Program-made: the position numbers and the translations under genes | Notes under the pieces: model-generated | Told to the model about the DNA's origin: nothing | Seen by the model: only the letters and a program-made list of their open reading frames with translations | Databases searched by the model: none | NCBI GenBank assembly: GCA_963854835.1 | Contig: OY978529.1 | Span: 4,560,501 to 4,624,500 of the forward strand | Direction of reading: 5' to 3' | DNA: 64,000 bases | From: Megamerina dolium | Taxonomy: Eukaryota > Arthropoda > Insecta > Diptera > Megamerinidae | Shown here: positions 45,250 through 56,517 of the stretch, piece by piece | How the letters are laid out: the number at the start of each line of letters is the position of its first letter | How positions within the stretch are numbered: position 1 is the first letter of the stretch

Positions 45250-45885
45250 ATCGGAAAATCAATGGGAAGCCACCGGAACAAGGTCTCTCGGTAAATGCTA
45301 GTAAGTCGGAAACAGTACTTTTTACTAAAAGAAGGATTGTGCTAACAATAGACGCCTTTAGGCTTTCTGGATTAACATCAACGTCTCCAAGGAAGTAAAG
45401 AATCTAGGCGTTATTCTGGATAACAAGCTGACTTGGAATAGTAATGTCGATGATAAGATCCAGAAGGGCAAACGGGTATTGCATCAGTGTAAGAGAGTGT
45501 TCGGTCTCATGTAGGGGATTACTCCCAGAGCAATGCACTAGATCTACACATTTATGGTAAGTCCCTTAATAGCGTATAATGCTGTGGTCTGGTGGTCTAA
45601 GGTCACCCGAAAGACCGCAAAAAGCAAGTTAGATAGAGTACAAAGAATGGTTTGTATTGGAATTACTCGAGCCATTCGGACGACCCCGGTAGAAGCGTTG
45701 GAAGTCTTTCTAGGGCTGCTGCCGTTGGACTTGCATATTATGAACTCGGCGGCATTAACAGCATTACGTCTGAAGACAACCAATAATTGCTATGGATTCG
45801 GCACGGAGATAGGGTACAGGAGCATCCTGTCACTGGTATATAGCAAAGGCAAAGGCTTCGTTGAGGCTATTGGTACATAAACTTC
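45250..45885 (+). mobile_element. LINE fragment, RT thumb region (I/R1/LOA-like)
   Basis: Reads KNLGVILDNKLTWNSNVDDK, KRVLHQCKRVFGL, then VSPLIAYNAVVWWSKVTRKT, KSKLDRVQRMVCIGITRAIR and LEVFLGLLPLDLHIMNSAAL. This is the region just before the RNase H domain in RNase-H LINEs, matching the start of the fragments at 12020 and 330. The piece ends before RNase H. Confidence 0.8.
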
Positions 45886-46711
45886 TTTTCACCAACGAAT
45901 GGACAAATTCGAAAATGAGCAAAATCGGATGAAAGCCACGCCTACCTCCCATACAAATGATTGTTGCTGAATGAGTATTTCTCAAAAAATATATAGAGTT
46001 TTTCCACCAAAACTGGTTAAATAAAGTTAGCACTACCGCATAATTAATATATTAGAAAATGGATGTAATCGAATGCATTCCACGCCTACCTCTCATACGA
46101 AAATATGTTCTCGAATGTATATTTTCAGCCTTTACAGACGAAAATATAAATATATAAAACTAAAACTTGATATCTGAGATCGTGGTGGCCATGAAGTCCC
46201 TTAAAAACAACAAAGCTCCGGGACAAGACAATATCTCGCCTGAGCTGTTAAAAGCAGACCCCGAAACCAGCGCATAATATACACCTTAGTAGAAAAGTTC
46301 TGGGTCAACGGTGACGTCCCTAACTAACTTAACAAAGGCGTGATTGTTAAAATCCCAAAGAAGGGCAACCTCTCAGAATGCAAGAATTGGAGGGTCATAA
46401 CACAGGAACAGGCAGGCTTCAGAGCAAACCGTTCATGCATTGATTACATCAACAAACTTCGAGTTATAATTGAGTAGTCAGTTGATTGGAGGGCTCCAAT
46501 CTATCTCGTCTTTATCGACTTTCAAAAAGCGTTTGACACGATACACCACGGCGCTATTCGTAGCGCTCTTAAATGCAAAGGGGTCCCATCAAAACTAAAA
46601 TCCAAATCTAAAATAGAGTTCTCCAAAAAAAATCGTTGTGGCACTCTATACAGATGCAGACTGTCGGATAATGCATGAACAACTTCTGGGTGATAGAATT
46701 AAAGTGTTAGC

Positions 46712-47281
46712 ATGTGTGCGACAACGCTGTGTTCTTTCACCCTGCTGTTCACCATCGTGTTAGACGTCATCATGGAAACTACCACGACACCTGGAAGCGA
46801 TATTGCTTGGGGACTGCAAGGCCATCTGACAGGCCTCGATTACGCAGACGACATTTGCCTGCTGTCACATACCTACCTTGACATGGCAGCCAAAATCCAA
46901 GCAGTACAAAAAGCAGCCACGAAAGCCGGACTGGCGTTTAATATCCCGAAAACCAAAACTATGCGTATAAACACACAAAACACTTACAAATTTGCAATTG
47001 ACTGCATTGAACTGGAGGAGGTCAAATCTTTCTGCTATCTGGGCAACGTTATCTCGGTGACCGAAGGTTCTAGCGAAGATATCAAAAGCCGAATAAAAAA
47101 GGCAACGGCGGCATTCGGTTCGCTGCAAACAATTTGGAACGCATCGTACATATTACAGCGCACAAAATTGAAAATATTCAATTCAATTGTCAAATTATCT
47201 TTATTATATGGATGTGAAACCTGGAATGCGGCAGCAACTGATATAAACTCACTACAGGTCTTCGTAAACCGTTGCCTATGA
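46712..47281 (+). pseudogene. LINE reverse transcriptase, YADD to thumb
   Basis: The longest open frame in the window without obvious damage (189 codons). Residues ~40-47 LDYADDICLL hold the catalytic Asp pair; then KIQAVQKAATKAGLAFNIPK and FCYLGNVIS (about residue 110), and the post-RT segment SIVKLSLLYGCETWNAA. It ends at a stop before KILKVYWPN, which continues the protein. Upstream RT motifs are frameshifted, so this is a remnant. Confidence 0.87.
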
Positions 47282-47621
47282 AAAATTCTAAAAGTATACT
47301 GGCCAAATATTATATCAAACGCTGTCTTATGGGCCACATCCCAGTAAAAACCAGTTCAGTTGAAGATCGGAAAAAGAAAATGGAGCTTGATCGGCCACGT
47401 TCTGCACAGGGAGAGCGGTGACCTAACAAGGACTGCTATTGACTGGAATTCCCAAGGAAGTCGTAGACGAAGAAGACCAGCGAACATCCGGAGACGACTA
47501 TTAGAATTGGAAACCCGTGCCATGCGCCTTAGCTGGAATTAAGTGAAGAGACTGGCACAAAATAGACCCTAATAGGAGAAATTCGTTGTGGCCATATGTT
47601 CCAGCCTCCAACCCTAGGAAT

Positions 47622-47641
47622 ATGGATGGATGGATGGATGG
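47622..47641. repeat. (GGAT)n LINE tail
   Basis: Five GGAT units directly before the target-site duplication. Confidence 0.93.
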
Positions 47642-47960
47642 AAAACTTAATATATAAAGTTGCCGTTATCATAAAATTTAAATATTTGAAAATGGATGTA
47701 ATTGACTGCAATCCACGCCTAACTCTTATACCAAATTGTGCTCTGGAATGTATGTTTTTACCATTTACGGAGGAAATTATACTATATTATACTGTAGCTA
47801 TAAAACTACAACTTGGTCTAGAAAGTTTGTGGAATTAAAGAATTGATATATATTTAAAATGAATGCAATCGAATGGAATGGGGTAAGATATCTCAGCTTT
47901 CGTATAATTTTGCGTAATGATTTGAATGAATTTTTTTTTTTTTTTTGTTATTCTATCCTC

Positions 47961-48160
47961 TCTTTAAAAAAAAAAAACAGGCTTTTTACTTAATACTCTC
48001 ACTCAAGATTGAAGATATCTTCATTCTTTTATGGGTGAGCCTAAGCAAAAAAAAAAAAAAAAGAATGAATAAGTGATTTAAGCAGCTACTTGAAATCATT
48101 CATTCATTCAAAAAGACAACTGAGAGTGAGAGATAGAGAGATGCGGAAGCTGTCTCCATC

Positions 48161-48195
<35 letters not shown>

Positions 48196-49640
48196 AATAA
48201 AAGGCGTGAGTTTGTTATTTGGCTTGGTGACGCTAATTCATTGTGTTTGCACTAGACCGCATTGTCTGATTTGTATTTTTTAATGCTAAAAAGAATTCTA
48301 GAAAAAAACAAGACAGATCAAGAAAGAAATCCTCAAGTTTTCTTTCTTTTTATTATTATTATTACTTTTTTTTTTTTTCTTTTGTCCGGCTGACTGGCTG
48401 CTTGGGTTACTACGCTCTGATGTTGTCTTGTCTTGTTGCATCAACATGTCCTTGTGTTTGTGTCGTTTAATTAAAAATAAAATGAAAAAATAATAATAAT
48501 AAAAATACGAAAAGAAAATGGCATAATAATGATAGTGATTGTATAATTGTGTGTGTGTTCGTGTGTGTCATGTGGCAGAGAGAGAGAGAGGTAGAGGCAG
48601 TGGCAGAGAAAAGCGTGAAGATGCACTAATTAGCCTCAAAGCTATTCTTGTCCCTTTTTTTTTCTTTTGTTATTTCTCTTCTGTTTGTTTTTGTCTTTTG
48701 GCATGAGAGATAAGATTTCTTGAAGATTTCTTCTGTGACATGTCATTTCATTCTTTACTTCAAGCGTGAATAGTACCACAAAAGGATTCTTTTAGTAACA
48801 TATCCCACATTCACATACATTTTGATTCTAACTTTTATTCTTCTGCAATTTCGTCCATTACATTTTGTGCTGATTACGACATTCTTCACATGCTTTTGTT
48901 TGCCAAAAAAAAAAAAAAAAAAAAACAAACAAAAAACCAACCAAATAACCAAAACACCATTCAATCTGTCCCACGAAAATGTGATTGCCAACGTTCTCGT
49001 AATAATAATAAGTCAACGAAGAATGCAACTAAAAGGATAAATTAATTGCAACAAATACACACTCACATACTCGAAAGTATTGTGCTATCATTGAAGCAGC
49101 TCATTCATGTAAACATGTCACATGTCTTTCTTTGGTTATCCTTCGACAGAAATCGGCACATGTATGTGCCCCAGTCACTCGTGTATCGACAATAGAAAAA
49201 TGCAGTTCTCATTGAAACAATCGAATCGAATCGAAATCAAAATTACATCGCCACAAAATCATTGTCATCAGCAAATGCACACGATAATACACGACACATA
49301 CGATTACACAGAGAAAAGTAGCAATTTCTTCAACGTCTTACACTTCCACGTCGACTATGGTCTATGTGTTGCCATATATTTCAAACAACAGCTTTGTCAA
49401 AAACAATAACCTTCCTTATGATGTAATGTCTTATAATTGACTACATCCTTCCATCACCTTTGACAATGCAAAAAGCTACCGAACACGAACAATCTTCGAA
49501 ATTACTGTATTTTGTATGAACAATTGTAGTACTAGCTGATGTAGCAAGAATCAATAGATGAGAGTTGTAGAAAACAACAACAACAACAACAACAACTATA
49601 ATATTATAAGTTTCTTAGCGTTTATTAAAAAATTCCTACA
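47961..49640. other. No gene seen; simple repeats
   Basis: T/A runs at 47932-47946 and 48045-48062, (GAT)n at 48157-48193, A-run at 48906-48925 and (AAC)n at 49577-49596. Short frames around 48755-49409 have no recognisable domain. Confidence 0.45.
48157..48193. repeat. (GAT)n microsatellite
   Basis: About twelve uninterrupted ATG/GAT units. Confidence 0.95.
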
Positions 49641-49769
49641 GTGACGGTCAAAAATATCAGTTGAGTCTATAAGCTCTGCTACTGCAGAAATAAACGCAAC
49701 TCATGGGGAGACTATCGTGAGTGTAAGAACTGCGCAAAAGTAATTTTCCAAATTCCAAAGTGGTGATTG

Positions 49770-50600
49770 TGACATTGAGGATATCCCACGCTCTGATCGT
49801 CCTGAGGTCTTTAACTCCGACACCTTGCTGATACCCGTGGAAGCTGAGCCATGTTTGACAGTCGGTATGATGGCTGGACGGTTAAATGCATCACATGGAT
49901 TAGTTTACAGGCAAATGATTCAATTGAGAAAGATTCCAAAGCTGGGAAAATAGGTTTCGCATAAACTTTCCATCGAAAACATTCAGCAGAGAGTGAATGT
50001 AGAACACACAGCGGCTTAAAAATGAGTTTTTTGAACCGTATTGTTATGGGGGGCGAAAAATGGATCCTTTACAATAATCCTGTTCTCAAACGCCAGTGAT
50101 TAGATAAAGATGAAACATCAAAACCAACCCCCAGAGATGGCCTCCTGTTGGTGGGATATGGCCGGTATCGTTTATTTTGATCTGCTGGAACCAAATCAAA
50201 CGATCACAGCTGATTATTATTGTCATCAACTATCCAAACTGAATGAAGCACTTGAAAAAAATCGACAGTCTTTAGTCAATAGACTCACGACAAGACAGCA
50301 TACCGCAAAACAGACATTAGGCATGCTGAACGAGCTCAAATAGAAGCTATTACCGCATTCACCATACTCTCTATGGATGTTGCACCTTGCGATTATCACC
50401 TTTTCCGCTGACTACCTCAGTCCCATTTAAGTTATAAGAACTACAACTCAAAAGAAGCTATAAAAAGGGATATCGACACGTAATTTGGCTCCAAGGACAA
50501 ACAATTTTTTTAGTAGGGAATTAAAAATTTGCCTAAAAGTTGGGAAGACATTGTAAATAATGCAGGAAAATATATTGATGATTAATAAATACTGAAAACT
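49770..50600 (+). mobile_element. mariner transposon, third family, decayed
   Basis: Plus strand: CDIEDIPRSDRPEVFNSDTL, MMAGRLNASHGLVYRQM, KIPKLGK, ENIQQRVNV, then GAKNGSFTIILF-like first-Asp region, WWDMAGIVYFDLLEPNQTIT, YYCHQLSKLNEALEKNRQSL and HTAKQTLGMLNELK. The block with the second Asp is deleted just before HTAKQ, and the third-Asp segment is shifted. Exact termini not identified; the coding remnant suggests limits near 49650 and 50630. Confidence 0.82.
50110..50343 (+). pseudogene. mariner transposase, middle segment
   Basis: 77-codon open stretch of the element at 49770-50600. It contains WWDMAGIVYFDLLEPNQTIT and LNEALEKNRQSLVNRL, the segment between first and second catalytic Asp in DD34D mariners. 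A deletion then joins NRL directly to QHTAKQTL, removing the second Asp. Confidence 0.8.
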
Positions 50601-50699
50601 TATTTTTTATTTATTTTAAAATCACCTAAGAAAAACGCACAAACAGTTGAATAAGCATTTATAAAGTACAAGTGGAAGAGAGAGAGAGAGAAAGAGAGA

Positions 50700-52490
50700 T
50701 TCTTCTTCTCTTGGTTGCCCAAGAGTTGCCTAAATTATCAGTCCAGCATCCATAAGGAAATTTAGTATAGATCCTACCCTAACTAACGTACTTCAGCAGA
50801 TTTTCCGGTATTACAAATTCCCCGAAGCTATTCTTTCTTGTGTGCATAAGTGCTGGGCACGTTTCCAACACATGTTTTGCAGTTTCATTCCCCTCGCTGC
50901 AATATCGGCAGATTTCATCCAAGAAGATTCCCAGTTTCTTTAGGTGATAATTCAGCCTGCAGTGTCCTGTCAATAATTCCATGATGATTCTTATATTATT
51001 CTTTTTTAAAATGATACATTCCCAAGCGGTTTTAGGTTATAGGTCCCTAAAAGTGTCTTGGTAGGTAGGTTTTCCCAGTATGATTGTCTTTCTGATTCTT
51101 TACTCCTTTTAATGAGCATGAATAAACCTCCTTTGTCCAGATCACAGAAGGGTTTTGGGCCTACAAAAGGTGTTGCAGCTCCCTTCCTGGCAAGCATATC
51201 CGCTAGTTCGTTGCCTCCAACTCCAATATGTTCTGGTACCAAAGGATTCGTAATTGGTTATTTTCGCCAAGTTTATTCAGCTTGTCAAGCCATCCCCCAC
51301 ACCAGTTTTGATTACACCTGATTAAAGTTCAGTGCCTTGGTAGCAGCCTGACTGTCTGTCAGGATTACACATCTGTCAATGGCGTATATTTCCGCTTAAA
51401 AGACAATAGTATTGTTACCTAAAGGCTCCGACCCCTTCATTAGTCAATGAGCCGTCCGTAAACCATGTTATCATGTTCCGGTTTATACCGTATGCTTTAG
51501 ATATACCTTCCCATTTGTTTTTATTACTGAGCTCTATTTGGAATCTCTTGGTAAAGCTGAATTTCATATGCATTGAGTCCCTCGGCATTTAGACTTCATG
51601 ATGTTGTTTTATTAGAACATCATATTTCTTGCGGTCCATCCATCTGCCTAGTCCGCTATTAACAGCAGTCATTCTCATGATAGCCCTCTTTGCTTGGGAC
51701 CGGATGTGAGTGTGAAGAGGTGTAAGTTCCAAGTGAACTTCCAATTATGCTGTCGGACATGTACGCATAGCTCTTGTTATACATACTCATGCTAGTCTCT
51801 AAATCCTGCCGAGTATGGTGGTAACAGTTTGAAACTTTGTGCAGTGCTCCCCTACGACAGCTCAGTAGCTTATCATGGGTCTAACGATTACAGTGTATAT
51901 CCATTTCAGTATCTTTGGTATGCAACCCCAACTTTTCCCTACTATCGATTTACAAATCATAACTATTCTAGTGGCCTTTTTCGCTACATTTTCTATATGT
52001 GTCCTCCATCGAGGCGCTGGTCAGAAATTTGACTTCTTTCTGTAGCTCTATCTATGCACCGTCTAAGTAAATAGTTTTTAGATTCCTTAGCTTATACATC
52101 CTAGTGAATGGAACAATTGTGGTTTTTTGCTGGGTTAATGCTCAGCCCCAATTTGCTGCACAATTTTTTGTTAGTTGTTTCCTCTACATATTATGACTAT
52201 ATCATCAACATAACCCTGAAATTGTAATCCAGAGTTATCTACAAGAAGAGTTCTACAAGAAGTTCATTTAATACCATACTCCACATTAGCGGTGATAGCA
52301 CTCCCCCTCGTGGTCATCCCCATGAGGTGTTTGCTATTATGCTTCCTATACTAGTTAGTATTTCTACCATCCTAGTGGAGAGCATGTTGCTCATCCATAG
52401 GGCTAAAGTCTGATTAATACCTCTGTTAATCAGGACTTCATGTGAAGTGTTATCAAAAGCACCTTATATATCGAGAAAATCGCATACGGA
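50700..52490 (-). mobile_element. RNase H-bearing LINE, RT to 3' end, decayed
   Basis: Minus strand from right: LDI*GAFDNTSHE (RT motif A) near 52440-52480, YVDD at 52201-52212, then linker debris, an RNase H region near 51350-51450 (KGSEPLGNNTIVF and DRCVILTDSQAATKALN-like), VPEHIGVGGNELADMLARKG (about 51180-51240), PFVGPKPFCDL, and the terminal knuckle LLTGHCRLNYHLKKLG...CRYCSEGNETAKHVLETCPA (about 50850-50980). RT domain is riddled with stops. Tail region 50700-50779 shows no simple repeat. Confidence 0.83.
51006..51242 (-). pseudogene. LINE RNase H C-terminal segment
   Basis: Open piece of the element at 50700-52490, with VPEHIGVGGNELADMLA (the His of VPGH is followed here after a G-to-E change) and the GPKPFCDL linker. 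Continues after a frameshift in the frame at 50779-50982, which ends in ENLLKYVS. Confidence 0.75.
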
Positions 52491-54489
52491 AACATACTTT
52501 TGTATGGGAGTGGGTCGTAACTTTCACCCCATGTACGACATGGCTACAAATTATCAGCATGATAACTAAATATTTTCGCATTTCGAAAGTGAAAATAGTC
52601 TTACGGATTAACTTTGAGTTTGATCGCTCTATAATTACGATAGCTATCGCCTGGGTTGATGGCCTAAGACCTTCACTCTTAAACTAGAAGCAAAGAATAG
52701 TATATTGTACACTTTGCCACATAAAGTATTTGAGAATTACAATTCAATATATGCAAGTAGATCAGTACAATAAAAAAAAAACGCAATTCTTCTCTTTGAA
52801 AACTACTCTTTATATAGCGACTTTTTGACAAATTTTTATCATGGAACTACTACCACAATTTAAACTCATATTCGATTCGAACTGGTCAACATATAGTGAC
52901 CAATTTGTCACTTCTAAAGCAATATCTTCCACATGACAGAAAGAAATTCTTCCCTTAAAATTTACAAAACAGCCGTGGTGGTCACTTACTGACACTCTCA
53001 CCAACTATCACTCTTGACACTACTCTTAAATGTGATTTGATGATTAAATGAATTGATTAGCTCTCTTGAGAAATGCATACAGTGACGAAGGGTTTATATC
53101 AATGTGAAAAATTTTTCAATATTTGTATTTAATGGCTCACGTTCGTATATTAGGCTAAAGATAATCATCAAAATCATCACTGCCACTGAATTTGTTCTAA
53201 TGATAGAATATATTCTTGCCATATAGTCCTGTATTTGTATGTAAATATATATACAAGCTTAATTAATTTAAAATATTTTAACAATTTTTTATATATCAAT
53301 GGGACATTAAGCATCCACATAGCAAGTGAGACCAACAAAATCAACAAAAATAGCAGTAAAAGGTAGTAGGAGTAATCGAAGATGACGATGACAAAATACC
53401 ATACTCATATACATATAAATATATGCATATATATATGTGTAATATATATGTACATACATAGTTGATCCATCTAGCATGCAACCAATGAACCAACCATGCA
53501 ATATGTATGCACATAGGTACGTGCCCAGTAACTCCATATATGACAAACTGGTCTATCCTGGATAATCACCATGATAGCACGCCTTATACATACAGATAAT
53601 TTTACATAGAATAATATGAGAAATTATATGTGAGTGTGAGTGTGAGTGTATGTATGACCTCAAGGGGTTATAAACAGTGAACAGTTTTTGCATTTGCTGA
53701 GTTCGAAAAGTAGTTTCATGTTTAGTAGTTACATGTAAGGTAAGGGTAAGTTGTGAAAATCGTATTTGCATGTAAATGGTGGACAATCGACTGGTTTATT
53801 TTTAAAAATGCTCTAAAATTGAATTCGTCTTTTGCTCATCTGGGGTCACTAAAACCAAAATTCAATGTTGTCCGCTCGCATAGCTTTTCGACAGTCCTTC
53901 TCTGAGTATGATCGATCTACCACAACCTCTTGATGTCACCATTCAATAAATTTCAATTATTGTTGATGTGTTTGAAACAGAAAGATTTACGGTTCATTTT
54001 GAAGTCGCAACTTTATTCAACTGATTGCCATGGCCTTACCCCTCTAATTAGAGAGCCTAGGAGAGTCATAATAATATGTAGATAATTTAAAAAGAAGCCA
54101 ACCGATGACCAATCATTTAAATTTAAATGAAAGAATGAATATTAGTATTAGCGCTGGCCAATGTGCTAGTCTATATGAGAGTATGTATGTGAATGAAATT
54201 CTTTGGGGAATTGTGAATAAGAATTAAGATTAATGCGTGCATGTTGAAGTTTTGCGCTCTCTCCCTTTTTTCGAATGTTCAGAAAATTGGCAATATTTTT
54301 GTTGTAAAGAATGAACAAATTGTTGTTATTGGTGAAATAGTTAACACAAATGATTTCACACATTATTTATTTGATTATCATATGAAAGAAGACGTCGTCA
54401 ACTTAATTTTAACAACTTTCATTAGAATTTCAAAATACATATTTAAAAATATATATGTTGGTATTTTTTTGATGAGCAATGAAATATTT
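52491..54489. other. No gene seen; AT-rich
   Basis: TATA/CATA-rich simple sequence at 53395-53460 and (GTGAGT)n at 53632-53651. An 86-codon frame at 54241-54501 lacks any recognised domain. Confidence 0.4.
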
Positions 54490-54606
54490 TACCCTCAATA
54501 ATTTATCCAAAATAAATTCAACTTATGGTGGATAAATTATTGCGGATAAAATATAATTTATCACTGATAAGTTCAACGAAATAGTTGACCCAACAAAGGT
54601 GAAACG
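54490..54606 (+). repeat. Degenerate ~28-bp minisatellite, left part
   Basis: Recurring words TTTATCC, AAATAA, TTCAAC, GCGGATAAAAT, GTTCAACGAAATAGTTGA. Same words resume at 55690 beyond the RTE copy; the phrase GTTCAACGAAATAGTTGA appears on both sides (54571 and 55770). Confidence 0.65.
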
Positions 54607-54924
54607 AAATATTTTAGATCTTCTTCTTCTTCTTCTACTTATGTGGCCATAACAACCAATGATTGATTTAGTTCGAACCTATAATGCGGCGCCAGTCTAC
54701 TGAATGTTCCACACGGCGCCAGGTTACCCAACGCTTGGTCCTTCCAACGGAGGTTTGGTCTTCCTCTTCTTCTGCGTTCTCCAGCAGGTGCCGAATTAAA
54801 TACCCTCTTCGCTGGAGCGTCTTCTTCCATTCGCTCGACATAACCAGGCAGCGCAGCCGCTGGATTTTGATTCGCCTGACTATGTCAATGTCAGCGCACA
54901 GCTCATATAGCTCATCGTTGTACC

Positions 54925-55344
54925 TTATTCAATACTCTCCATCAACACAAATAGGTCTGAAGATCCTGTACAGAACTTTTCTCTCGAAAACTCCAAGTAT
55001 CCCCTCATCCCTGGTGGAAATTGTCCAGGGTCCAGCTCCATATGTAAGGACAGGCATGATGAGAGACTTGTATAGAGTAGTTGTCGTTCTTCAAGAGAGG
55101 GCTTGGTCAATTGCTTACTTAGCCCAAAGTAGCACCTGTTTGCAAGAGTGATCCTTTGCAATATCTCCAGGCTGACCAGGAGAGCAATGATGTCAGCTTT
55201 GTATTTCTCGAAGACATCAACCAGCTGGATAGAGGCACCCACCCTATAAAGGGACCGGACATTCCAGGTGCATATCCGTAAATAATGGTTCTTATTTCGT
55301 TTGCGGTGGTCCTCAATAAAGGGGGTATCCCGTTTCCGAGGCAT
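54925..55344 (-). pseudogene. RTE ORF: endonuclease start fused to RT C-terminus
   Basis: 139-codon frame. Residues ~1-57: basic N-terminus and the CTWNVRSL motif whose Asn is part of the APE endonuclease active site. Residues ~58-85: SLEILQRITLANRCYFGLSK of the region downstream of RT. After that the frame is shifted and non-homologous. The fusion is an internal deletion, not a gene fusion with a function I can propose. Confidence 0.83.
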
Positions 55345-55498
55345 TTTTATATTAGTTACTTTGGGAATACATTATGTGGCTGGTCCCAAACCCAACGGAC
55401 AACCTCTAACCGAGGAGATTTTCGCCACTCACTTCAGCAGCCTCCCAGCGGGTGCCAGGAGGACGTTTCTCGGTGGTCGCCACATGGAGGACCCCATT

Positions 55499-55604
55499 AA
55501 TAATGAAGGCGTCATCACATAGTAAGCAGAGCAAGCTATATGACTACCCCTCATTAACAAATAAAGGTGTCATCACATAGCGCTCAGAACAAACTATATG
55601 ACAG
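55499..55604 (-). repeat. Imperfect two-unit repeat in RTE 5' region
   Basis: AATAATGAAGGCGTCATCAC ... CAGAGCAAGCTATATGAC and AATAAAGGTGTCATCACATA ... CAGAACAAACTATATGAC, about 57 bp apart. Could be 5' UTR promoter repeats, as found in several LINEs. Confidence 0.7.
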
Positions 55605-55689
55605 CCAGTGAGTTGACTTGAGATGAGTTCATCAAGGATTTCGCTAGCCCCACCCAGTTAAGACAATTAGACATGTTACCTTGCGAAAA

Positions 55690-56265
55690 TATCACCAGAC
55701 CACCAGAAATGTTTTTCCCGAAATAATTTCTCCAAAAAAAATTCAATTATATGATTTATCAGTGAATAGTTCAACGAAATAGTTGATCCAAGAAAATAGA
55801 AACACTATCCGAAATAATTTCAACAAAATTTTTATCAGCGATACGTGAAACACAATAATTTCTTCAAGATGTGTGCAACGAAATAAATTATCCGTAATTG
55901 GTGCAAAGAAATATCTAAATTCAATTATATAATTTATACGTGATAATTTAAAAAAAAAATAATTTATCCGAAAAGAAAGCACCAAGAAATATTTTATCCG
56001 AATTAAATGTAAAAATATCCTATCCGAAAAAATTTCACCAAAATTATTATGCGATAAGTAAAAAATAATTATTTATCCAAAATAAATGCAAGAAAATAAA
56101 TTATATGAAATAGGTTCAATGAAATATTAAATCTGAAATAGCTGCAACGACATTTTTTATCCGAAAAAGGTGAAAACAATTTTTTTTACGAATTAAGGAC
56201 ACAAAATATATTATCCAATTGAAGTGCAAGAAAAAGTGTTTATCCGACATTTATCCGCAATATTA
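55690..56265 (+). repeat. Degenerate ~28-bp minisatellite, right part
   Basis: At least fifteen variants of a unit like TTATCCGAAATAATTGCAA followed by CGAAATA. Unit length wanders between about 22 and 34 bp. No coding frame. Confidence 0.7.
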
Positions 56266-56299
56266 GCGGGAAATAGTTTGGGGTCTGTTATAAATGTTA

Positions 56300-56490
56300 A
56301 GGCTCTAAGAGTGATTCCTAGGAAATCATGGCGATATTTGCCGATTTTCGGCTACTTTTAAATTCATTTTGTAGGGCAGACTCTCCATGGAGTGAAGTTA
56401 GGATGTTGGGTTGTTCATAAAAAAGATTGAGTAGCAAAAATGAATGGGAATTAATTATATATTTTACCCCTTTTTTTAGAAGCATGGAAG
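56300..56490 (-). repeat. Reversed relic of the ~160-bp satellite-like repeat
   Basis: Minus strand reads CCTACAAAATGAATTTAAAA, GAAAATCGGCAAATATCGCC, GGAATCACTCTTAGAG and AATTCCCATTCATTTTTGCT in the order of the array at 16863-18640. Confidence 0.55.
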
Positions 56491-56517
56491 CTGGGGGAAG
56501 CAAATTTGAAAAACCTT

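Larger units (their letters stand above)
46174..47641 (+). mobile_element. LINE with (GGAT)n tail, 5'-truncated (RTE-like, clade uncertain)
   Basis: Flanked by AAAACTTGATAT (46162-46173) and AAAACTTAATAT (47642-47653), 11 of 12 identical. RT is readable from VAMKSLKNNKAPGQDNISPE, through FIDFQKAFD-like sequence near 46510, to YADD at 46841-46852. The C-terminal domain (IGHVLHRESGDLTRTAIDWN, RRRRRPANIRRRLLELETRA) resembles that of the fragment at 58723. The tail is (GGAT)n at 47622-47641. Many frameshifts in the first half. Confidence 0.88.
45936..47960 (+). repeat. ~150-bp tandem array with CCACGCCTAC core, interrupted by a LINE
   Basis: Core CCACGCCTACCT(C)TCATAC at 45936, 46080 and 47713. 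Subtracting the inserted LINE and its duplication (about 1480 bp) gives spacings of 144 and about 153 bp. Units share AATGGATGTAATCGA(A)TGCA before the core and TATAAAACTA(C)AACTTG after it. A further unit edge (AAATGAATGCAATCGAATGG) lies at 47857. Core and period resemble those inside the Helentron-like elements. Confidence 0.65.
54620..55680 (-). mobile_element. RTE-like LINE, internally deleted, with (GAA)n tail
   Basis: Minus strand from right: 5' region with an imperfect 2-unit repeat (55499-55604), then an ORF start at 55344 leading into LRICTWNVRSLYRVGASIQL and FEKYKADIIAL, the N-terminal motif of an APE-type endonuclease. At about 55174 the frame jumps straight to SLEILQRITLANRCYFGLSK in the RT C-terminal part, so endonuclease remainder and RT palm are deleted. 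The 3' end has AACAACCAATG-like UTR, ATGGCCACATAAGTAG and a (GAA)n tail at 54620-54637. Inserted in the minisatellite. Confidence 0.85.

Noticed and set aside
16268..48193. CRISPR array
   Set aside because: Repeats present are microsatellites, satellites and transposons; no regular short repeats with unique spacers.
54241..54501. 86-codon frame, considered as a small gene
   Set aside because: No recognisable domain, AT-rich composition identical to flanks, and it ends in the minisatellite.
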